A DNA stretch of 64,000 nt from Rosa chinensis (GCF_002994745.2 NC_037090.1:33152501-33216500); one strand, 5' to 3'; counted from the stretch's first letter, positions 45,163-57,517 are shown. The notes: generated by a model from the sequence alone, not told the origin. Numbers and translations: made by a program.

Positions 45163-47790
45163 TGCACATTGACTATATATCCCTCTCTTGACTGCATATC
45201 CTTTACGAAATTTGGGCTAAAATCTGCCAAGTAGGGATCTGGCTTGCTGCTATCGTGCTTTGCTGCTGCCGGTCCCGACTCTCACTCCCCGTTAGGATCC
45301 ATTTTAGGTCCGCCTTCCAGAGTTCCAGGCTCCAGCCACCGAGCCACCTCCTCTACTAGCGAGTCACCTTCACTGCAAGTATATATCTCTGATCTTTGCG
45401 ACTCCTTCAAGGATCCAATCCCTGAATCTTAGGTAAACATCGATTACCCAGTACCCATGCTGATGATGTTTGATAATTGGGAATGGGTTGTCCAGATTTG
45501 TCATCGAGGATGCACGAGTAGAAAGAGATCCACAGAAGGCGGGTGATTGGGTGCCTTTTTTATCTCGCGACTCAAGAGCAATTGAAGTGTGGGTGAATTC
45601 AAGAATCACGATGTTTGGTGTTTTGGGTGTATTGCTCCTAATTGTAATATACCCAGTGTGTATTGCTCGTAATTTTGACTACCAGGTGCTTCTCCTCTCT
45701 TCCTCCGTCGCTCTCTTTTGCTCTTCTTATTCTTATTGTTCATTTTTGAGTTGTTTGGTCTTCTTTTGTGAATACCCAGAAACCATCTTGCCAAAATTAG
45801 CAAGAAATAGAAGTTAAAATCAGATCTTGATTTTCTCGGGGGTGGGAATAGTTTACTGCTCTGTTACTAATGGCTATAGAAGTTTCCTGGGGGATCAAAC
45901 CCCAGTTCAGGAGCTCATAAATCTGTTTGGGATTTTTTTAAGGGTTTTTTATTTTTAGAAAATTTGAAATTCTGGGATTCGGGAGTCGCAATTGGTTGTG
46001 AATGCTGGATCCGCGTCAAGCTCTTTTGTTGTGTTTTACAACTTGGGGTTGAGAAATTTTGAGCAAAAGTTGAATGCTTTGCTTTAGGTTTGCTCAGAAG
46101 ATGTGGGAATAATGGAAAAAGGAGGAAAGTTTTCAATTTCTGATTATGGATTCTCTAGGAATGAGGATGAAAGAAATGATTGAAGTGAACTACACTTTGT
46201 TGACTTGGTTCTCCTTTTGTTGGCTTCCATCGTATTTTATTAATTTGATAGGACATTGATTTTTGCTGTGGGTCTTAGAACATTTTCTTGAATTTTATGG
46301 TCTTGTTGAACTACTTACCTTAGTGGCTATTAGTCTTCAGAGCTCACAGTTGAAAATTGATAAGAAAAAGAAATTAGACTTTCAGAAGTGAAATGAGGAA
46401 AGTCTATGTAGTTCTTTGTTTTAGAGAACTAGGTGGTTGATAAAAGAAAAAACAAAAATGAACTCTAATCTGTACTAGGCTTTAGCCAATAGAAAAGCAA
46501 AATGTTTTATTCTCATTTGGGATGTGATTATTCTATGATCATCATGTGAAGAGGCCTCCCTGATTTGGGCTTGTTTTTTTGCTTTTCTAGGTGTTCTATG
46601 TTGAAGATACTTGGGCATTTTACTCAGCCTTCGGCCTCTTATTCAGATCCAAATATATATATATATATATATATATAACAGAGTTAACTTTCAAACTGAG
46701 GCCTTTTAACATGTGAGGCCTAAGGCAACATCCTTGCTTGCCTTTTAACATGTGAATTTTGATTTGTTTTTTGAATACAAATGAAATGTGCTTGAGTAAA
46801 TTGGGTTTCTGCTATTGATTAAAAATGAAATGTGCTTGAGTAATTTGGGTTTCTGCTGTTGATTAAAAATGAAATGTGCTTGAGTAATTTGAGTCTAGGA
46901 ACAAGCTAAGGTAGTAGGTTTAAATTATCAGGAGGAGTTTGTGGTTGTGTCAATGATGGAGAAGGTTAGTTGATTCTGCTGCAATTGATATGAAGAAGCA
47001 AAGTTTGTGAAATTTAATTACATGGTGAGAATCGTTTGTACTCATCACTACCTTTCATGATTCATGCATCCCCATGTTCTTGAAATTTCATTCATAGTCC
47101 CTGAGCCTCAACAATATATCTCTTTTATATATTGCATTGTATAGCATTAATTAACCTCTAATAGTAGAATTTATGGTCAACAACTCATATATTTGCTGCA
47201 TATAGATGGCAACTCATCATAAACATCAGCACTACTCAATTTTTAGGTTTTTTTGTTTCATTCTTTTTTTGGCTTATAATACCTAAATATTAATATACAA
47301 ACGATGCAGCAGTACTGTTTCATTTATTCAAATTTGGTTTTTCGTGACACAAATTTATCTCATTCCTACTCAAATTACACGCGTTGACGAATGATTAATT
47401 TTTTTTGGTGCAGATGATGATAATGGGTGTGTAGCTTTGGTGGTGGGAGTACTAGGTAATTGAACTTTCGATCCATCTCTGAAATGGCTGTTGCTTGTAT
47501 ATTGGGAGCTAGCTAGTTGCCTGCTACTTTGAGAACAATAGAACACTAACTAGACTAGGAATGCTTTCTTTGTTTGTGTAGTGGTTTAATTATCTAGTTA
47601 GATGTTTGGTTGTACTTGACAAATGCAACTATATAGTTACACTAATTATATGGATCAATGTGGCTTCATATGTACTGTTCATTTGGTAATATATGTACTG
47701 TTTTTGTGGTAAAATATATGCGGCATTGTTTCTGGAAAATTGTTCCAAGCTAGCTAGCTAGGTAATGAATGAACAAACAATAGTTCACAA
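45016..47790. other. Interior of the CACTA element, possible captured DNA
   Basis: The centre differs in base composition from the ends. It has a (CT)n tract at 45128-45160, a CT-rich leader-like stretch, a 115-codon plus-strand frame 45470-45817 with a hydrophobic segment (FGVLGVLLLIVIYPV), and a (TA)n run at 46653-46677. I do not recognise the frame. It may be a captured host 5' region or ordinary CACTA filler. The rest (45900-47790) shows no gene. Confidence 0.45.
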
Positions 47791-48237
47791 GAAGTTGTGA
47801 GAAGCAAACTCGGACAACACAACCTCAAATAATCACACAACTGGTTTATAATGTTCACACAACAGTTGATAAAAAGAATATGTTGTCTGAGAGAACCTCA
47901 TACAATTTGTTAAGGCAATCCAAGTTGTCCAAGGTTAAGTCATACAACACAAGACAAAACCATGTGTTGTATGATGATAAAAGAGTTCAAAATTGAGGTT
48001 TCTCCTACAACAGTCACTGGTTGGTACCCAATTTGATTACAATATTCACACAACGGATAACCAAATATAGTTGTTGTGTGAACTAACAACCAACAACAAA
48101 AGAAAACAAAATTATGTTGTGTGAGATTCATAACACACAACAAAAATAAAATGATCACTGTTGTCTGAGTAATCAACAGACAAGGGAGATAATTTTACTT
48201 TAGTTGTGTGTTACTTACCTCAGATAACAAATAGTAA

Positions 48238-48413
48238 GTTATATCCGTTGTCTGTTATTAGTTTCAGACAACAAAGAATGAGTTATATCCGTTGTCTGTT
48301 ATTAGTTTCAGACAACAAAGAATGAGTTATATCCGTCGTGTGTTATGAATCTCAGACAACAAAGAATGAGTTATATCTGTTGTGTGTTATGAATCTCAGA
48401 CAACGGCAAATTT
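48238..48413. repeat. 44-bp subterminal tandem repeat, four units
   Basis: Units start with GTTATATC(C/T)GT at 48238, 48282, 48326 and 48370, an exact 44-bp period. Each contains GTTGTCTG (or GTTGTGTG) and its inverse CAGACAAC, so each can form a hairpin. They lie in the right subterminal region of the CACTA element. Confidence 0.92.
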
Positions 48414-49292
48414 CCTTTTATGTTGTCTGACTGTGCCGCGGCATCCCCACGCATGCCATACCAGGCACATGCCTGCGCAGAATTCACACAACGGAAACTA
48501 GTATTCTGTTGAGCAAAGTACTATCACACAACAGTGAAATCACCGTTGTCTGATGATTCAATCACACAACACTCACTTAGACCACGGTGAGCTTGGTCAT
48601 CACACAACACAAATCCACCGTCGTCTGATGACCTTTTTGTAGTAGTGTATATTTGAGCCTGCCTAATACACACGACTTGAAAATAAAACGAAAACATTTT
48701 TGGGAGACAAAATGTACAATCAAAGGGTTACACTAGAAAAATTGTTTACCAAGTGCTAATAATAATTTTTTTTTTTTATCGATGGTTGATTGTATTAGAG
48801 GATCTAGAGGATCAAACAAAATACAAGAGGTACAAGACCCAAGCGAAAAAGGCACATAGACCCAGTAAATGAGGCACAAAGCCCCAACAAACATAAAAGA
48901 AAATCCGCAATGAGTCTAACCTATATAAAAGACAAAAGTGCAAAGAAAACTAGCAAACTCTAGAATCTTATTAAACTGCCACAGAGGGATCTGCTGTCGC
49001 AAAGTCTTGCTGCTAAATTCGAGCAGCTTCTTGGATAGAAGCAACCATTGCAGAACACACAGGGCTGAAGGACGCCCAAGAGAAAAGTAATCGTAGAGGG
49101 TGTGATTGCCAAGGCAATCTGAACTACCTCTTTAAAGTGGACAAATCAGCCAACGGACGAAAGATTGCCTACATGTGGTGGAGAACCGAGTCGATCTGGA
49201 ACAACGGTAGTTGTCATCAGCACAACAAAATCATTTTTCTACACAAGTGGTAGAGAACTTGCAGCAGTGGTTGATGAGGATCTTATCCTCTT

Positions 49293-50429
49293 ATTCTCAA
49301 CTAGTTTTTTTTTTTTTTTTTTTGAAAGGGGTTTGGAACTCAGCCTAGCTGGGAGGCTCAGCCCCACGCCTGGTTCCATTTATTATATTAATAGTAAAAT
49401 TTTGCATCAGGGGGAGGGGGGGGGGGGACATAGCACCTATACCCCGAGCTACAGATAAACAATGACAATAATCCTCATAGAGAACATCCTGTATTAAAGC
49501 AGGTGTCTCCCCTAACCAAACATCATCAACGGAACAACTACCAGCAAGATGTGCAAGCCTATTTGCAACACCATTTGCTTCACGGTAAATCTGTCGGATT
49601 CGAATGAATTGGAAAGCGTCAAAATATTCTTTACAATAATCCAGAACCTGACTTACCTCCGAGAAATTCTTCTCCTCACTCTTAAGAGCAGCAATCAGGA
49701 TGGCAGAGTCGCTTTCAATGTCAATGTCAGCCCAACCTTGGTGAATACCAAGAAGTAGACCAGCGCTACACGCCTCCGCTTCCATATTTAGAACCGAGTG
49801 TATATGTACAAAAGGTCTAGCCAAAGCAGCAATACCCATGCTAGAATCATCCCTCACCACTACTCCAATACCTCCACGACCATCCTCCAAGCAATACGCC
49901 CTATCAACATTAATTTTAAGCCTTCCACTCGGAGGACATTACAACTTAACCTTGGGCCTGCTCTTTTTCTTAACTGCTTTAGGATGGTATTTTTGAAAAT
50001 CCTCCATCAACCTCATCATCCATTGTGTTAGATTCATGGGTTGAAAATTGGCCCCCTTCCACAGAATATTATTCCGCTCAGTCCAAACTGCCCATAGACC
50101 CATGAGAAAATAATCCCTCTGATCCACTGTTAGAACATCTAGCACCTCCAGTACCCAATCCACCACATTACCCGCTGGGTGTGTTATAGTATTTAATTTC
50201 AAAGGGCCAAAAATCCAAAAACAATGAAGTGCATGACATAATTTAAACACATGTGTACCTGTTTCTAATCCATCCCTGCAGAAAAGACAAAGTGGGTCCT
50301 CCACCCTCATTTTTCCTTCTCAAAAGAGCAGACTTTGTAGGTAAGATATCATGCAAAAAAAGGCCAAACAAAGGACTTCACCTTTGGAGGCACACGGGCC
50401 CCCCACACCAAACAAATTCTCAACTAGTT
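49293..50429 (-). mobile_element. 5'-truncated LINE, minus strand
   Basis: Flanked by 14-bp target duplications ATTCTCAACTAGTT at 49293-49306 and 50416-50429. Its poly(A) tail appears as poly(T) at about 49307-49323, immediately after the left duplication. This is the signature of target-primed reverse transcription. The empty site is preserved in copy 1 near 10398-10412. Only the 3' part of ORF2 is present, about 1.1 kb. Confidence 0.95.
49350..50400 (-). pseudogene. LINE ORF2 C-terminal part: zinc-binding region and RNase H
   Basis: Minus strand. After a VPPKVKSFVW-type segment (about 50385-50330), 50310-49939 has the reverse-transcriptase zinc-binding region (CLFCRDGLETGTHVFKLC, then WTERNNILW). 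After a single in-frame TAA, the frame continues through LKINVD into a plant LINE-type RNase H: GGIGVVVRDDS, MEAEACSAGLLLG, IESDSAILI, REANGVANRLAH. The reverse transcriptase and endonuclease domains are missing through 5' truncation. Confidence 0.92.
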
Positions 50430-51059
50430 ATTGCTACGGTAGTTTGATTTTTTTTTCCCTTCTTCTTTTTATTAGAATCAATGACATGCATTAATGCTAC
50501 AATAAAGACACCATATTGAACATATCACATCTGTAAATGTATATCTGATATGCAAATATGTACTGTAGAATTATTCATAATTCAATATATGGATATACAT
50601 TACAAGAAATATACTACAATTCAATATGACAATTACATACTAGTCTTTAGGAGACAAATCCGCCATTTCCCCTCAATTATTTCACCTTCAGCACCTTGTT
50701 TCTAGCTAATAACTAAATAAATACATACATAAGCAGGTGATCATTGGTTTTGTCTTTTTTTTTTTTTTTGGGTCAAATAGTTCATTCATTAACAGAAACA
50801 TAATACAAATATAGATGCAGATGTACATGAGGAAGCAAGGGTCCTAGGCCTAGAGCCCAATAGACAAAAACTTGATTAACCTACATCTTCCAGAAAAGAA
50901 CAAACGGAGGCTCAAAAGTCCAACAATAACCAAAAAAACCATAGATCTAAAATCACATAGCACTGCCTCCAGGAGACCAGCCGCCATGGAGAGGTAAAAA
51001 TTAAGTGCTCCAGGTCTCTGCTAGTACTGGGGATTCACTCCAGGTTTCCGCATACAATC

Positions 51060-54000
51060 CTAGCATATGCTGTGGTCTGACTTGCTAATGCCAATTTTCC
51101 ACCAGTTTTCGTTTTTGGAAACTACACTTCTCAAGTCCTTGGCCGTGAGAACAAAGCCTTCTACTTTTGAATCGCATTTCACATTGAAGGCAGAGCCGGG
51201 AAGCTGGCCTAAATCCTTCTTTTGTGTTACCCACTCGATCAGTTCTTCGGCGCCGTAAATGTCATCTTTTTCAAGCATGCCCACTGACGGGGAACTTGAA
51301 ATACTACCCATTTTTGCGTTTTCAATTGCAACGTGACTATCATTACTGGTAGTTCTGTATGTCAATAATGTGCCTTCTGTAATGAGTAGCATGCTACATA
51401 GTGGATCTCCCATTTGTAAAACCACGGAGCCCTCGGCATACACCACTGGCTTTAGATAGTCACACACCATTCCCAATACTCTTTCATCCATCCTTGCAAG
51501 CTTCGGTACCTATCAAATATAAGATCGCGGAATTAGCTACGTTATGTTGCATATATTTACGAACAAACCGTTCATTTCAGCCTAGAACTTTTTTTGGGAT
51601 GCAAAAGAACTCAAAAATGTTCTTGCAATTCAAGATTCATGTATGCTAAAAAAATGAAGAATCTGGGACACACTTTCTTTAGCAGTTTCATGCCGAGGAA
51701 ACGCTTCAGATACTTTTGGGTATAGGTTGGAAGAATAAAGAAAAGATCCTCAGGATCAGCATCTTTGTTCTCTCTCAGTTTTTGCTCTATGTTCTTCATA
51801 ATTACTTTCTTCATTTTGTCTGGGAGGTCATTTCTGTCCATCCATCTTGCTATATCATTCTCTACCAATTGTATCTTGTTTCTCATGTCCTGCTCCCGTC
51901 TCTGAGTCTCCATGGACAGAAATGTCTGTTTCACCACAAACGATTAATAAGCTCGATTAGCTGCTTAAATCCAGCTTAACTACGTACAGGTATGAAAAAA
52001 CCATAAAGGAAATCATGTGTGTATTCTAGTTGAACACGTCTACAAAGATACAGTACCAATAGAGAAATTCATAACCAACCTGTATATTTCCAATCAGATA
52101 TAGAAATAGTAGCAAGCCGAAGACAGAAATAAAAGCTGCAAAGCAAGTTTCCCACACATAAGAACTTGTTTCAAGATTCGTGCCAAAATTACTGCAAAAA
52201 GCCAGAAGCAAATATTAAGACATTAACAATGAATTAGTGTGCATAAAACCTATATTTGAAGCTCAAGAAAAGGAAACTAGATAATTAAATGTTTGAAACT
52301 ACACGTTTATGATTAGATCATGGTCCTATTTATCCAGTCATCAGGTTATTAAAGAATTTGAAGTGATTCATATTTAGATTTAACATCAAGTGCCGAGACT
52401 AAATCAATCTATTTTAAGTGTTTTAATCACAACCAATGATATCAAGTTCAATGATTCATGACTGCAATTATTTGATCACATGATAACCGGATGAACACCA
52501 CCATATTCGACCATTGCAAAAGAAAATTATAGTAAAACAATAAAAGATCAAACTTATTGTAAAAAAATATTTGACTTTCCATGCATATAAGCAAACCTTA
52601 GATTACGCAATCCCCACCAAAAAGAATAAGATAACTTCGTTCCAAATTGTATATCCCCCGTGATACCATTTTTGAGGGAATCCAAATATATTCCAAAATC
52701 AAAAGGGGTATTAGAATTCTCTTCACCACTTATAGGACACAAGTGATTGAGGAATGTGGCATTTCTTGCAGTAGTATTGTGACCCTCGCAGTATAAGGTA
52801 CTCATACATCCTTCAACATTTGTATTATTATTTACACATGCCCGATGCCAACAAGACGTTTCTCGTTGAACAGAAAACAAGTACCAAAAAGCTCCAACAA
52901 CCTAAAAAACAACAGACAAATGATTTACTAATCACTCTATTAATGAATAATGAAAGCTCGCTTAGCTATATATATCTTCTTCTTTTTTTGTGAAAACAAA
53001 AATGATAATTCAAGTAGGCGGATTTCAACAATTGAGAGATGTATTTTTAGCAACCAACAAACCTCAACAATGCGAATTTGTCACTTTTGAAAAAATAATC
53101 AATCTTTCCCAGGTCAGCGATTTTATATAAAAAAAAATTCATCAAGTCTAGTTTGAAAACTAAAGATTAAAAAGAAGTGACATGATGAGAATTTAACTTA
53201 CATGACTTGCAAGGATATATAGAAAAAAATTAAACAGAGCTTTAGTCCATATTCCAGTAGTTTGTCTGAGTTTGTGAGATGATAGGTAAATTCGATAGAT
53301 CCTTGGCAGATACTGAGCTAGGAGAAAGACGTTTAGAGTCTTTCTATGCTCCCAGTATCCATGGCCTCTCATTTTGAAGAAGACAAATACTAGAAGCAGC
53401 TGGAAAGAATAAATAATTTTGGTTAGGTAGCTATCTAGCTACTTATTAATTAAAATAGCTATTTTAATTTTCCCTTAAAATAATCAACTCAAATTATGAT
53501 CTGCTTACTTGTGGCGTGGGAAAAACAGCTAAAATGCTGGTCAGCGTAGAGTGCCATGCTAGCTTCCCAGCAACTAATTTAGCAAATGGAATTATCTCAG
53601 CTGCTGATACCTTCGAAAATTCCCAATCCGATGCCAATTCATCAGACTTTTTTTCTTTGTGTACTTTGTACGCATCGTTAATGGCTTTGCAAACATGATA
53701 TATGATATTCACTACGAAAGTGACATCAGTGAGCGATCGCAAAGTGAGAGCTATAGTCCTCAACTCTTTGTCTACTGCAAGGCACTTTTGTTCTTCATTG
53801 ATGACCGGAATGTAGAAGAACAACGGGTCTAATGAGACCGCAATCACACATGTAATTACGAACATCGTATTCCAGAATGAAACTGAAAGAAGTGTTTCTT
53901 CCAATTTTTGTTTTGTTGAAACTGCATCTGGATCTCTCCACAGGGGATCTCGATCTCTCCCCAGGGGATCTCGCGGTTGCGCCTCAACATTGTCAGAATT

Positions 54001-54377
54001 GTACTTGCTTCTCCGAGTGATGCTGACAAAAGAAAACAGAATCAAACGGAATAGATGAGAAAGAGAAAATCAAAAACCAGATCGACTCATCATTTCTTTT
54101 ATGTGATATGCTCTACATTTTTATGTTTGTAGAGAAAAAAACCAGATCGACTCATCATTTTTATGTTTGTGTTAGATAAAAACAGATTGACAAACTACTT
54201 ATCTTAATAAACATACTTTTTTGGTTCTGTATGAACGAAGAAGAACAGTTCATATGATAAAAAAAAATAAAAAAAATCAGCCAAAAGTACGCTTTATATA
54301 TACAAGCATATCATTATTGAATTTGATAAAACTAACCTCATCATAGGGTCTTCATCGGGTACCTACTTGCTAGACAT
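51060..54377 (-). pseudogene. Cyclic nucleotide-gated channel-like gene, copy 2, stop at codon 5
   Basis: Seven exons mirror copy 1: 54337-54377, 53509-54022, 53202-53399, 52597-52901, 52080-52191, 51674-51925, 51060-51509. They splice in frame to 1872 nt, with GT-AG sites kept. Codon 5 (54363-54365) is TAG where copy 1 has CAG. An in-frame ATG pair at codons 12-13 could still start a ~611-residue protein, so this may be a live gene with a shifted start. Exon 2 carries a 21-bp tandem duplication adding seven residues (RDPLGRD/RDPLWRD). The pore keeps NFGTNLETS. The CNBD is more complete than in copy 1. The protein ends SDHSIC, again without an IQ/calmodulin tail. Confidence 0.8.
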
Positions 54378-54519
54378 ATATGATATATATTGGGCAGGAT
54401 AGGATTTCTGAAAGCTAGTCTTGAGAAATTTTTGAAAATATGGACACTGCAGATGATTGATAACCTGAACCTTGATGTGTGTATCTTATATGGTAATATC
54501 AGTTTAGTTATATATATGT

Positions 54520-55304
54520 GTGTGTGTGAGTGACTCATGAAAAAATTACATGAATTATTGAGGACTTGCATTCAAATTATACACATGGACAACTTATATT
54601 TGGTAACATGGAAAACGTGTATCGTTGTGTGGGTGGACCTGACTCTGGTGTCATGATATAGTAATATGAATTTCACAATAAAAATCAATTGACAGTGGTT
54701 GGTTGGAGAAACCCAAATTTTTATAAACAATTATTCATAAGGATATGGGTCTCCAACCATTAGATTTGTTTATAAGAATGCCAGTCCCTCCAATGGTTAG
54801 TTGTGACGCTCATATTACTATATCATGATATCATAGCCAGATTCATCAACGAGTGAACGCGCAATTGTCAAATGTGCTTCATGTCATCCAATATAAATTG
54901 TTCATATGTAGGTATTGAAAATTTGTCACACATGCATTGACATGTGAGAATGTGAAGTATATCCCATATTGAAAAAAACCAATACAGTTTATAAAAATTT
55001 AAGCCTCTCAAACCATCTTCAATTAATTTTGATTGTGAAACATAAATTATTTTATCGAAAAAATGAAACAAATAACAAAGATGAAACAAAACTTTATTAA
55101 AAAGATGAAACAAATGTCATCCAAAAAAAAAAAAGAAACAAAGATGAAAAAGGCAAAAGCTTGAAAAGACTCGGGATAATATAGACCACAAATACTGGGC
55201 CAAATAGGAATCTACATTGCCTAGTATGTTGGGGCTTTCATGAATATTGACGAAGACCTAACTTTTGTACGTCCATAATTGAGTCGTCTTATCCCATTAC
55301 TCTA
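54520..55304. repeat. Dispersed repeat family C, copy C2
   Basis: Direct repeat of C3 (58180-58392 plus 59372-59830) and, more distantly, of C1 (16835-17480). It includes ATTACATGAATTATTGAGGACTT, the TTGGTTGGAGAAACCC blocks, and at its end ATGTTGGGGCTTTC and AGACCTAACTTTTGTA. No coding capacity. Confidence 0.8.
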
Positions 55305-55957
55305 TCAAGACTAGGGGTGGGTTCGGTTTGATTCGGTTCGGTTTTAGGCCAAAACCGAGAACCGAATCAAATTAAACCTCGGTTCGGTTCAGTTCGGTTT
55401 TACATTTTTCTTACTTCAACACCGAAAACCGAACCTAACCGGTTGGTTCGGTTCAGTTCGGTTATGTTCGGTTTTTTTTCTTATATAAAAATTATTTAAA
55501 ACAAATTTTTTTTTGTTTGGAAGGCCTATTTGATGGTTCTTTTTCTATTTCAACTAGCCTTTTAAGCTCCTTGCTCACCAATTTACTTACAAAAATTACA
55601 CTGGAAACTAGGAAATAAGAAATCAAGGCCATTGGAGCCTTCTCAATATGGCCATTGGAGCCTTCTCAATATGGAAAAAATCAAGGCCATTGGAGCCATT
55701 TCGATATGGAAAGAAAAGAGAAAAAGCTAAAAACATTATCTAGAAATATATCCTCTAAAACAGCTGGAAAATTTTGATAATTGGTTCTTGTTGCCTGCAA
55801 AATGAGACGAAAATGCTTCAGCCCAAATACATTAGACAAAAAAGAAGTTGATACTGACATACTTTAAGGACTAAGAGAGTAAGAGCTTCGTACAAAATTG
55901 CCTTTTCACAGAAATATAGGATGCAAAGACAAGGTAATAACATGAAAGAAAACTTAC
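55305..55957. other. Repeat-rich spacer
   Basis: Begins TAGGGGTGGGTTCGGTTTG at 55312 with many GGTTCGGTT copies, like the left end of a hAT-type element, but no matching right end or duplication was found. At 55626-55708 a short unit AAGGCCATTGGAGCC recurs about three times. No gene. Confidence 0.5.
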
Positions 55958-56825
55958 AAATCATCGCTGTTTGATCTGTATTCTAGATACTTCTTCAGTA
56001 TGTCATCAACATTTAGAGTACGGGGAAGTTTAACAAGCTACAAGAATGGATATGGGCCTAAATATATGGGATATCAAGTGAATATGGGATATAATTTGGG
56101 CATTTTTTTTTTTGGGAGATTTACAATGCAATGGAAGGATGCATCAGAATTAAGAACATCAAAAGCTATGCACATAATAACATCTGAAATATGCCAGACC
56201 CACCATTCAACAAGTATATGCCCCAAAAACATTTACTCTCTACACTTGGACAAACTGGCAGGAGCTAACAATTTTAGTTTTAATGGACACTTCCTGCTCA
56301 AGACTTCTGACCAATCACATATTCTTTACGCCAACAGAATAGGAAAAGAATACAGGTTTTTAATTTTAGTTGTGACAAAAATAGAAAACTTGGAGAGTAT
56401 AACTGACTAAGAGAAAACAAGAACCAAATAAAATTATACAAAGCCACTTCCAGAAAGATAACTTAAGGCATTGTTTAAAATGTTGTATGGAAAGGAACAT
56501 ATCTACCTTGCCCAGATGAGTAACTGATTCACAATCATCAACTAGTTGTTTCCTTAAAGCATGTGGCATTCAAATCACAAGTTCTTCCAAGCGTATCGTA
56601 CCCTTTAATATAAAAATTAAATAAATAACAAATAATAACAAAACAAAGAAAGAAAAAGAAAAGCTCAAAATCTGTAACTTGAAATTTTATGACTAAACCA
56701 AGAGATAATTTGCGTTGGTTTTCAATAACATAATAAACATCAGCACATGCTAAGGATGCTTTAGGTAACATAATCAGAGGATACCTTAACGACAAAGTCA
56801 TTCTTTCTCTCCTTGCCTCTTGCCC
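55958..56825 (-). pseudogene. MRG-domain (MORF4-related) gene fragment, three exons
   Basis: Minus strand, exons 56785-56825, 56507-56602 and 55958-56037, all with intact GT-AG sites and consistent phase. Translations are ARGKERKNDFVVK, then PHALRKQLVDDCESVTHLGK, then LVKLPRTLNVDDILKKYLEY. These are the linker and first helices of the MRG domain, as in plant MRG1/MRG2, which read histone H3K36 methylation. The middle exon has an in-frame TGA and altered flanking residues (LEELVI). The chromodomain and the rest of the MRG domain were not found. Retained introns show it arose by DNA-level copying, not retroposition. Confidence 0.82.
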
Positions 56826-57517
56826 CTGCAAATAATTTCACTCCATTTACACAAAAATGTTCACCTGGTCAGTTATTGACCAAGAAAATAATGCTCAACC
56901 ATCTTTGGATGTAAATCCAATGGCAGAGAGAATTATTATTAAGTTGAGGTGTTTTGTTTTCAATCCTTGGATGTAAATCTAAGGGTTACTGAGCATAAAT
57001 TATTTGGTCAGCAACTGACCAGGTGAACACCACTGCCATTTACATTAGCACCTATAACTATCAATACAATTACTTATACAGCAACAAAATCTTCAGAACC
57101 ATAACTACAAAGGAATAAGGGAGACGTGGGTATTGGCAGACTCACATTGAAGGTTCAAGCCTGCATCATGAGAGGAACATTCAATCCAACCGTGCCTTTC
57201 ATTTGGCACACCATCTCAGACCCATCATTAACAATCCCAGCAGCTCCATCTTTGCCATTATCAACAACCCACAAAATAATATCATTAGTTGCTAATAATC
57301 ACCACATATTTATGTAAACCATAGATAAAAAAAAAAAAAAGACTCAAAATTCAAAACCCACATGACAAAGCATGAATTAACAAATCAATAGCACTAATAG
57401 ATTATAAAGCCACAGACTTTGGGCCTATGTTTACCCAAACAATAAGCAAATGATTCCCAGAAAGCAATAAGGTACCGGCACCAAGAATGTTCTTGATGTC
57501 TTCGGCAGTTCGCTCAC
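56826..57517. other. Spacer between gene fragments
   Basis: Minus-strand 57262-57135 has an open stretch (GAAGIVNDGSEM...MKGTVG) that I cannot assign with confidence. Just below the GAPDH exon, 57517-57475 reads TAEDIKNILGAG, resembling the N-terminal part of ribosomal protein P2, but it is too short to be sure. Both would fit further captured fragments. Confidence 0.35.

Larger units (their letters stand above)
44452..48647. mobile_element. CACTA (En/Spm-like) transposon, non-autonomous, 4196 bp
   Basis: Left end CACTAGTACAAAAAG, right end CTTTTTGTAGTAGTG: inverted repeats of about 28 bp with five mismatches. A 3-bp target duplication TAT is at 44449-44451 and 48648-48650. The empty site is preserved in duplication copy 1 (AACTGTATTTGAGCC, about 9767-9780). 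Both subterminal regions (44460-45000 and 47800-48640) are packed with TTGTGTGA/CACACAAC and GTTGTCTG/CAGACAAC motifs in both orientations, as expected for transposase-binding repeats. No transposase frame is present. Confidence 0.95.
43741..54446. repeat. Segmental duplication, copy 2
   Basis: Direct copy of 9060-14314. After subtracting the CACTA element (44452-48650) and the LINE (49307-50429) it is about 5.38 kb, against 5.26 kb for copy 1. It starts exactly at the outer edge of the Tat 3' LTR and ends upstream of the CNGC copy 2 start codon. Confidence 0.93.

Noticed and set aside
48238..48413. CRISPR-like or satellite array
   Set aside because: The 44-bp units are contiguous, without spacers, and sit in a CACTA subterminal region where transposase-binding repeats are expected.
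55312..55500. Complete hAT element starting TAGGGGTGGG
   Set aside because: The left end is suggestive, but no inverse right end or 8-bp duplication could be found.
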